Origin: JBDGRJ01 sp042218065
Lineage (GTDB): Bacteria; Patescibacteriota; Patescibacteriia; Magasanikbacterales; UBA922
Assembly (NCBI GenBank): GCA_042218065.1
Contig: JBDGRL010000075.1
Coordinates: 1 to 11,043, forward strand
DNA length: 11,043 bases
Direction of reading: 5' to 3'
Shown here: positions 7,617 to 11,043 of the stretch, piece after piece
Layout of the letters: each line of letters begins with the position of its first letter
Numbering within the stretch: the stretch's first letter is position 1
Notes under the pieces: model-generated
Databases searched by the model: none
Told to the model about the DNA's origin: nothing
The model's input: only the letters and a program-made list of their open reading frames with translations
Position numbers and translations under genes: made by a program

Positions 7617-8327
7617 ATGATATCAATTTTAATAGAGCTTTGGAATCAGTTTCTTTTTGAACCAACCTTTAACGTTCTAATTTGGATTTATAATAACTGG
7701 GCTGGATCTAATCTAGGGTGGTCTGTAATATTACTTACTTTTTTGCTTCGGCTAGTACTGCTACCTCTAACGATTATTAATAAGAGAAATAAAGCTAAAA
7801 ATGAAGGTTTAAAACAAGAAATAGAGCAGATTAAAAAAGATTTTAAGGATGATCCAGTACTACAAAAGCAAAAAATAAGAGAGACCTTAAAAGAAAAAAA
7901 GGTCCGCCCTTGGGCAAAAGTTGCCTCTTTAGCACTACAAGGTTTAGTGTTGGTATTGTTATACCAAGTATTTTTGTATGGAATTAAGGGCAATAGGATA
8001 ACTGAGTTTTTATATCCACCTGTTGCTTTTCCGGGCGCAATAAATACTATTTTTTTCGGCATAGATTTAGCTGCTACAGGCACATTAGTATTACCCGGAA
8101 TTGTAGGTCTTTGGCTTTTGTATGATGTTTATACTGATACAAAAGGTAGTAATGAGCTACAAAAAAAGGATTTATGGTATGTAGTGGCTTTTCCTGCAGT
8201 TACATTTGCAATTCTTTGGTATTTGCCTGCAGTAAAGGCACTTTTTATTCTCGCATCGATTTTATTCTCTGTAGTAGCCAGCCAGATTATAGAACCGTTT
8301 TTTGTTCCCAATCAAGAGGGAAATTAG
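7617..8327 (+). CDS. yidC: YidC/Oxa1-family membrane protein insertase
   Basis: Inserts and folds inner-membrane proteins, alone or with SecYEG. The protein is short (236 residues) and lacks the large periplasmic domain of proteobacterial YidC, like Gram-positive and CPR forms. The sequence SVILLTFLLRLVLLPLT (36-52) is the first core helix with Arg45, the positive charge of the hydrophilic groove. A charged, probably coiled-coil cytoplasmic hairpin follows (about 53-95), then the second core helix with SLALQGLVLVLLYQVFLYG, and about three more hydrophobic segments to residue 226. I see no cleavable lipoprotein signal. It starts 11 bp after cca without a Shine-Dalgarno and is the last gene of the long operon-like run; a fresh promoter lies just beyond it. 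Confidence 0.88.
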   Translation: MISILIELWNQFLFEPTFNVLIWIYNNWAGSNLGWSVILLTFLLRLVLLPLTIINKRNKAKNEGLKQEIEQIKKDFKDDPVLQKQKIRETLKEKKVRPWAKVASLALQGLVLVLLYQVFLYGIKGNRITEFLYPPVAFPGAINTIFFGIDLAATGTLVLPGIVGLWLLYDVYTDTKGSNELQKKDLWYVVAFPAVTFAILWYLPAVKALFILASILFSVVASQIIEPFFVPNQEGN

Positions 8328-8347
8328 TCAAAATGCAACAATTGAGC

Positions 8348-8376
8348 TTGTAAAGTTTGTAAAATCACCTTATACT
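8348..8376 (+). promoter_or_regulatory. Promoter for the SPFH-Nudix pair
   Basis: TTGTAA (8348-8353) and TATACT (8371-8376) are separated by 17 bp. Predicted initiation near 8383 leaves about 20 nt of leader before the ATG at 8404, with no Shine-Dalgarno. It sits in the 76-bp gap after yidC, the largest gap so far on this strand. Confidence 0.65.
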
Positions 8377-8403
8377 ATCCCTAGCTTTATTTAATTTTAC
8401 AAT

Positions 8404-8997
8404 ATGTCTGATAAATCTATAGACAAGTTAATGTACTCCTTCGTTATGGAGGACGTGCTAAAAGGGGTGTTTATCAATGTCCCTCCTGGGTATGTAGCAG
8501 TAGTATATGACCGAGGAAGAGGAGTACTAAAGAAAGTTTTGACTCCCGGATTGCATTTTAAGATTCCTTTTTGGCAGAAAGCAAAGCTGTTTAATACTCA
8601 AACACTAGAATATAGTATTAGCAGAGATTTTAATTTAGAAAATAGACGAGCACTAGGAGATATTCCTATAGCAGCGGTTACAAAAGATGAGCAGAAAATT
8701 GCAGTAGAAGGGACTTTACTTTTGAGGTTAGATGTAGAACAAATACCGGATATTTGGCAGAATATAGGTGAAGATTTTGTGTCTAAGATAATAAGGCCTA
8801 CTGTTAGGAGTAGGATTCGTATGGTTGCTAGTGAGTTTACAAAACAAGAAATAGTGGGCGAAAAAAGGGATTCGGTCGAAACTGAACTTAAAAATAAGCT
8901 TGAAGAAATTTTATACCCCCGCGGAATCTATGTAGAAAATGTGCTTTTGAGTGAAGTGGCAGATAGAGCTGAGTTTAGCAGAACAGCAGAAGATTAA
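8404..8997 (+). CDS. SPFH/prohibitin-domain protein without a membrane anchor
   Basis: A 197-residue protein. From about residue 25 it follows the SPFH (stomatin/prohibitin/flotillin/HflK) pattern: NVPPGYVAVVYDRG, then LTPGLHFKIPFWQKAKLFNTQ, a central block with VTKDEQKIAVEGTLLLRLD, the helix IIRPTVRSRIRMVASEFT, and RGIYVENVLLSEV near the end. Family members usually have an N-terminal membrane helix or hairpin and a long C-terminal coiled coil that builds oligomeric rings. Here the N-terminus has no segment long or hydrophobic enough to span a membrane, and the protein ends about ten residues after the domain. It may be cytosolic, peripherally bound, or held by a partner. The gene has its own promoter and lies 9 bp before a Nudix hydrolase gene. 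SPFH family confidence is high; the role is unknown. Confidence 0.82.
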   Translation: MSDKSIDKLMYSFVMEDVLKGVFINVPPGYVAVVYDRGRGVLKKVLTPGLHFKIPFWQKAKLFNTQTLEYSISRDFNLENRRALGDIPIAAVTKDEQKIAVEGTLLLRLDVEQIPDIWQNIGEDFVSKIIRPTVRSRIRMVASEFTKQEIVGEKRDSVETELKNKLEEILYPRGIYVENVLLSEVADRAEFSRTAED

Positions 8998-9006
8998 TTT
9001 TAAAAA

Positions 9007-9492
9007 ATGGATAAAAAACCCAGAAAATCTTTACTTCTCAGACGTTTTGATTCAAATCCTCAGGATTATGAGGGCTTAGATGTATCAGCTGGTGGTGTAG
9101 TTGTAAATAAAATTGAAGGAGAGTGGAAGATAGCTTTACAGACAATACCCAAAGATGAAGAAGATGAATGGTGGTGTTTACCCAAAGGGAGAGTAGAGGA
9201 AGGTAGAGGTTTAGAAAAAACTGCTCGTAGAGAGATTTATGAAGAAGTTGGTATATCAAGTGAGGACTTAAGTAAGGAAAGATATTTAGGCCAAGTTGAA
9301 AGATCTTCTAGGACTTACAATGTATGGAAAGAAATACATTATTTTTTATTTTTCACTAAGCAAAAAGATCTTCAGCCTGCAGAAGATAAACATGAAGGGA
9401 AGTGGTTTGATATAAACCAAGAGAAATTATCTACGGTAGAAGAACAAAACGAGATTATAAGATACGCTGGTGTATTTCTTGATTTGAACTAA
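9007..9492 (+). CDS. Nudix hydrolase
   Basis: A 161-residue Nudix-fold protein. VSAGGVVV at 26-33 is the usual first strand, WWCLPKGRVEEG leads into the Nudix box, and the box itself spans Gly61-Ile83, with the catalytic helix ending RREIYEEVGI. The metal-binding Glu76, Glu79 and Glu80 are present. The box departs from the G-x5-E-x7-REUxEExGU pattern at one place: the first Glu is Arg67. The protein probably hydrolyses a nucleoside diphosphate linked to another moiety. The LPKG-x-VEEG and late WFDI segments recall the diadenosine-tetraphosphate / diphosphoinositol-type branch, but substrate cannot be assigned. It is translated without a Shine-Dalgarno and cotranscribed with the SPFH gene. No clear terminator follows it. 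Confidence 0.92.
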   Translation: MDKKPRKSLLLRRFDSNPQDYEGLDVSAGGVVVNKIEGEWKIALQTIPKDEEDEWWCLPKGRVEEGRGLEKTARREIYEEVGISSEDLSKERYLGQVERSSRTYNVWKEIHYFLFFTKQKDLQPAEDKHEGKWFDINQEKLSTVEEQNEIIRYAGVFLDLN

Positions 9493-9518
9493 TATTTTTT
9501 TCAAATATTCAACCTTGT

Positions 9519-9547
9519 TTGACTAAGGTAATTAATAACTCTATAAT
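9519..9547 (+). promoter_or_regulatory. Near-consensus promoter for the P-loop kinase-like gene
   Basis: TTGACT (9519-9524) and TATAAT (9542-9547) lie 17 bp apart. Predicted initiation near 9554 gives a leader of about 36 nt containing the CGCCCTTTCAA motif and a strong Shine-Dalgarno. After the tRNA promoter this is the best promoter in the window. Confidence 0.85.
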
Positions 9548-9562
9548 CTTTTTAGAGCTTTT

Positions 9563-9573
9563 CGCCCTTTCAA
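9563..9573 (+). repeat. Leader motif CGCCCTTTCAA, copy 1
   Basis: An exact 11-mer that recurs at 10412-10422, in both places a short distance before the Shine-Dalgarno of an accessory gene. Its CCTTT can pair with the downstream GGAGG (two G-U pairs), so it may modulate ribosome access. That role is inference; the repetition is directly visible. Confidence 0.6.
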
Positions 9574-9578
9574 CAGCC

Positions 9579-9584
9579 GGGAGG
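9579..9584 (+). promoter_or_regulatory. Strong ribosome binding site of the P-loop kinase-like gene
   Basis: GGGAGG, five bases before the ATG at 9590. It supports that start and contrasts with the absence of such sites before the core genes. Confidence 0.8.
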
Positions 9585-9589
9585 AAAAT

Positions 9590-10171
9590 ATGAAAGTAAT
9601 AGAGTTCTTGGGTATGCCGCAGGCGGGGAAAAGTACAAATATTGAATCATTGGAATCTCATTTGAAGCATGAACGTAACTGTAAAGTTAGGAAAGTAGTT
9701 GAAGGTGCAAGAATTTGCCCTATAAATAAAGAGCGTAGGTTTTACTACAACTCTTGGTCTTTTCATCGTACAATTAACAAACTTATTGAGGTTACAGGTG
9801 GGAGCGCTTTTGATCATGTATTAGTTGATAGGGGGCCATTTGACTCTAAATTGTTCACCAAAGCTTTGAGCCGAAATGGTAGCATAGATTCCAAGGTAGA
9901 AGAAGATTCTATTCAGTATATGGATAATTTTCAAGAGCTGATTGATTTAGTGGTGATTTTTATGGTTGATCCGGAGGTTTCTATTTCTCGGGAGAAAAAG
10001 TATAACGATATAGAAGGGCGTGTAATGAATAATGAATTCCTTTCAATTTTGTACGAAGAATATGTAAGTTTTTGTGAAAGATACTCCAATCAAGAAAACT
10101 TTTTAGCCATAGATGGAGAAGACCCCATTGAAGAAAATCATGATTTAATTACAGAAAAAGTCCTTTCTTAA
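9590..10171 (+). CDS. P-loop nucleoside/nucleotide-kinase-like protein
   Basis: A 193-residue single-domain P-loop NTPase. The N-terminal strand IEFLGMPQAGKST carries Walker A (Gly8-Thr16, Lys14). HVLVDRGPFDSKLF places Asp80-Arg81 at the DR motif typical of deoxynucleoside and thymidylate kinases. LVVIFMVDPEVSISREKKY (120-138) resembles the strand and arginine-containing lid segment that follow in that superfamily. IEGRVMNNEFLSILYEEY and a C-terminal strand (FLAIDGED) complete a kinase-like layout. The phosphate acceptor is unknown and could be a nucleoside, a nucleotide or another small molecule; it does not look like a standard thymidylate kinase. The gene is monocistronic, with its own consensus promoter, strong Shine-Dalgarno and strong terminator, unlike the crowded core operon. 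This suggests an independently acquired gene. Confidence 0.75.
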   Translation: MKVIEFLGMPQAGKSTNIESLESHLKHERNCKVRKVVEGARICPINKERRFYYNSWSFHRTINKLIEVTGGSAFDHVLVDRGPFDSKLFTKALSRNGSIDSKVEEDSIQYMDNFQELIDLVVIFMVDPEVSISREKKYNDIEGRVMNNEFLSILYEEYVSFCERYSNQENFLAIDGEDPIEENHDLITEKVLS

Positions 10172-10182
10172 GTCTAGGTTCA

Positions 10183-10220
10183 AAAACCGCTGACTTGCAT
10201 AGTTAGCGGTTTTATTTTTT
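10183..10220 (+). terminator. Rho-independent terminator after the P-loop kinase-like gene
   Basis: AAAACCGCTGACT (10183-10195) pairs with AGTTAGCGGTTTT (10201-10213), a 13-bp stem with one G-U and a 5-nt loop TGCAT. It is followed by A and six T. It begins 11 bp after the stop codon. The A-rich left flank means it could also work for the opposite strand. Confidence 0.93.
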
Positions 10221-10228
10221 AAAGTCTT

Positions 10229-10370
10229 TGGTGAGAGACCGTTGAGAAACTATCCTAAAGCCGGGTTCGGACTATTTCTGAGCTTCGCTGGTCAGGCAAG
10301 CTGAAGGCTTCAGCTCAGAATTAGTCCTGCACCCTTTTGATTATGTAAGTTTTTCAACGGTCTGTGGTGA
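10229..10370. mobile_element. Candidate MITE: nested palindrome with terminal inverted repeats and a 6-bp direct repeat
   Basis: Outer inverted repeats AGACCGTTGAGAAAC (10236-10250) and GTTTTTCAACGGTCT (10349-10363) match over 15 bp with one G-U-type difference. Inside, 10263-10284 pairs with 10312-10334, with 9 perfect pairs in TTCTGAGCT/AGCTCAGAA and a further GGACTA/TAGTCC block. The centre holds a small hairpin, AGCTGAA-GGC-TTCAGCT (10300-10316), that competes with the arm. The whole is flanked by TGGTGA at 10229-10234 and again at 10365-10370, as expected of a target-site duplication. No ORF of useful size lies inside. This is the pattern of a short non-autonomous transposable element moved by a transposase encoded elsewhere. 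A structured RNA gene or a repetitive extragenic palindrome is the alternative. It also accounts for most of the 271-bp gap between the two accessory genes. Confidence 0.6.
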
Positions 10371-10376
10371 TATATT
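10368..10376 (+). promoter_or_regulatory. Possible extended -10 promoter for the 139-residue protein
   Basis: TGATATATT has the TGn-TATATT form of an extended -10, but no good -35 lies 16-18 bp upstream. The TGn overlaps the right-hand TGGTGA flanking the palindromic element. Initiation near 10383 would give about 60 nt of leader. TAAAGT at 10404-10409 is a weaker alternative. Confidence 0.35.
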
Positions 10377-10411
10377 TGCAATTTAGTTTCTTTTTTGTTT
10401 CACTAAAGTTA

Positions 10412-10422
10412 CGCCCTTTCAA
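10412..10422 (+). repeat. Leader motif CGCCCTTTCAA, copy 2
   Basis: Exact second copy of the 11-mer at 9563-9573, here ten bases before the GGAGG of the next gene. The base context before it (TTA against TTT) is also similar, extending the match slightly. Confidence 0.6.
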
Positions 10423-10432
10423 AAACTACAAC

Positions 10433-10437
10433 GGAGG
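10433..10437 (+). promoter_or_regulatory. Ribosome binding site that decides the start of the 139-residue protein
   Basis: GGAGG lies five bases before the ATG at 10443. The GTG at 10437 is in frame, but its first base falls within this site, so the ATG is the sensible start. Confidence 0.75.
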
Positions 10438-10442
10438 TGGAT

Positions 10443-10862
10443 ATGAGACATACAAGAGACCCCCTATGGCTAGTTTTTATAAAACAAGAACGAGATGAAC
10501 TTGAGGTTCTATTTCAGGAAGGTAAAAATGAGAAGGTCATCAAGGCCAAAACATCAGGAGAAGTTCAAGAGTGTATTAACTTAAGCAAAAGCGAAGAAGT
10601 TGAACGGCTGATTAGACTTTTGAGGAAAAATAGTAATTGTTGTTCAGTTCTTGGTTTTCTGTGTACTGAAATTGTCGTTGAAGATGCAAATTATAGCCCG
10701 GAAGAAATTATGGAAAAGGAAGTTTTTGGAACCAGTCTTTCTAAATGTATTCCTTCTATACAAAAGCCACAGGATTATGTTGAAGAGATAAAATTTATAA
10801 AAAAGAAATGCCTCCAATACAAAATTTCAGGAAGCACATTTGATGACACTCCTGCATCATGA
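10443..10862 (+). CDS. Uncharacterised 139-residue soluble protein
   Basis: I do not recognise this protein. It is soluble, with no signal peptide or membrane segment. The first third (LVFIKQERDELEVLFQEGKN and what follows) reads like strand-turn-helix with many charged residues. Residues about 55-75 contain a hydrophobic centre with Cys-Cys and a later Cys (NCCSVLGFLCTEIVV). Near the end there is IKFIKKKCLQYKIS and a polar tail. The cysteines are not spaced as a zinc finger. It is a stand-alone gene with a strong Shine-Dalgarno and a leader motif shared with the P-loop kinase-like gene, and its terminator begins within the last codons. Its position next to a MITE-like element and its lack of recognisable family suggest accessory, lineage-restricted content. 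It could belong with the P-loop protein as a regulon, but no functional link is visible. Confidence 0.7.
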   Translation: MRHTRDPLWLVFIKQERDELEVLFQEGKNEKVIKAKTSGEVQECINLSKSEEVERLIRLLRKNSNCCSVLGFLCTEIVVEDANYSPEEIMEKEVFGTSLSKCIPSIQKPQDYVEEIKFIKKKCLQYKISGSTFDDTPAS

Positions 10863-10883
10863 TTTAAAATGGTGCAGGTTTTT
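10851..10883 (+). terminator. Rho-independent terminator overlapping the end of the 139-residue gene
   Basis: CCTGCATCAT (10851-10860) pairs with ATGGTGCAGG (10869-10878), 10 bp with one G-U, around an 8-nt A/T loop that contains the stop codon's last bases. Five T follow. The left arm is coding sequence, a compact arrangement. Confidence 0.88.
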
Positions 10884-10902
10884 CTATTAAATATCATGTG
10901 CA

Positions 10903-10932
10903 TTGTATATTTTATTGTAAATCTGGTATCAT
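10903..10932 (+). promoter_or_regulatory. Candidate promoter for the terminal membrane-protein gene
   Basis: TTGTAT (10903-10908) and TATCAT (10927-10932) lie 18 bp apart, and the latter has an upstream TGG that makes it an extended -10. Initiation near 10939 would leave about 44 nt before the ATG at 10983. Confidence 0.5.
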
Positions 10933-10982
10933 TAATTACAAGTTTGATAAAAAAATGCTAATTAATTTCCTCCAGACAATCA

Positions 10983-11043
10983 ATGCTTGAATTTCTAGGT
11001 CTATTCTTAATAATATCCGGCTTCATTATCGGGCTCGGTGCCG
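10983..11043 (+). CDS. Start of a membrane protein (3' partial)
   Basis: The frame from the ATG at 10983 is open to the window edge and gives 20 residues, MLEFLGLFLIISGFIIGLGA. This is a hydrophobic stretch ending in a glycine-rich turn and reads as a first transmembrane helix rather than a cleavable signal peptide. No Shine-Dalgarno precedes it, like the core genes of this window. A plausible promoter lies 50 bp upstream and a strong terminator separates it from the preceding gene. The family cannot be assigned from so short a piece. Confidence 0.5.
   Translation, partial: MLEFLGLFLIISGFIIGLGA

Noticed and set aside
9484..9515. Hairpin TTGAA..ATATTT/AAATAT..TCAA after the Nudix gene as a terminator
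   Set aside because: The stem is nearly all A-T with a bulge, and no T-tract follows it. I cannot support termination there.
10437..10442. GTG start for the 139-residue protein
   Set aside because: The GTG overlaps the ribosome binding site; the ATG at 10443 is correctly spaced from GGAGG.
1..11043. CRISPR array, toxin-antitoxin pair or defence island
   Set aside because: No regularly spaced repeats, Cas-like genes, nuclease or toxin families are visible. The accessory genes do not match a known defence layout.

Overview
The window looks like a compact, AT-rich bacterial chromosome, most likely a Candidate Phyla Radiation (Patescibacteria) member or a similarly streamlined lineage. This is inferred from the tight packing of unrelated housekeeping genes, the near absence of Shine-Dalgarno sequences ahead of the core genes, a short YidC without a periplasmic domain, and the style of the CCA-adding enzyme. 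UppP ends at a TGA at the normal family length, so TGA is a stop. This argues against the recoded (TGA = Gly) CPR lineages.

Layout. Positions 1-246 hold the 3' end of a plus-strand gene resembling a glycoside-hydrolase-type TIM barrel. A minus-strand unit follows: a consensus promoter (633-661), tRNA-Val(UAC) (543-617), a 41-residue zinc-finger-like microprotein with a strong Shine-Dalgarno (307-432) and a terminator (241-286). A plus-strand run from 709 to 8327 has gaps of at most 11 nt or short overlaps. It encodes two paralogous amino-acid permeases, S-adenosylmethionine synthetase, undecaprenyl-diphosphatase, glycerol-3-phosphate dehydrogenase, a CCA tRNA nucleotidyltransferase with an HD domain, and the YidC insertase. 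A second promoter (8348-8376) precedes an SPFH-domain protein and a Nudix hydrolase.

From 9500 the character changes. A consensus promoter and a strong Shine-Dalgarno drive a P-loop nucleoside-kinase-like gene (9590-10171) that ends at a strong terminator. Next comes a compact palindromic element (10236-10363) flanked by a 6-bp direct repeat, a good candidate for a non-autonomous transposable element (MITE). It is followed by an unrecognised 139-residue protein with a strong Shine-Dalgarno and its own terminator, then the start of a membrane protein that runs off the window.

How the genes fit together. The core cluster supplies envelope lipid functions (gpsA for phospholipid backbone, uppP for lipid-carrier recycling, yidC for membrane insertion), one-carbon metabolism (metK), tRNA maturation (cca) and amino-acid uptake. 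The tRNA-Val gene does not encode CCA, so it needs the CCA-adding enzyme encoded nearby. I see no defence system, CRISPR array or biosynthetic cluster. The most unusual content is the accessory layer: three genes with strong Shine-Dalgarno sequences whose leaders share a pyrimidine-rich 11-mer (two exact copies and one diverged), and the MITE-like palindrome between two of them.
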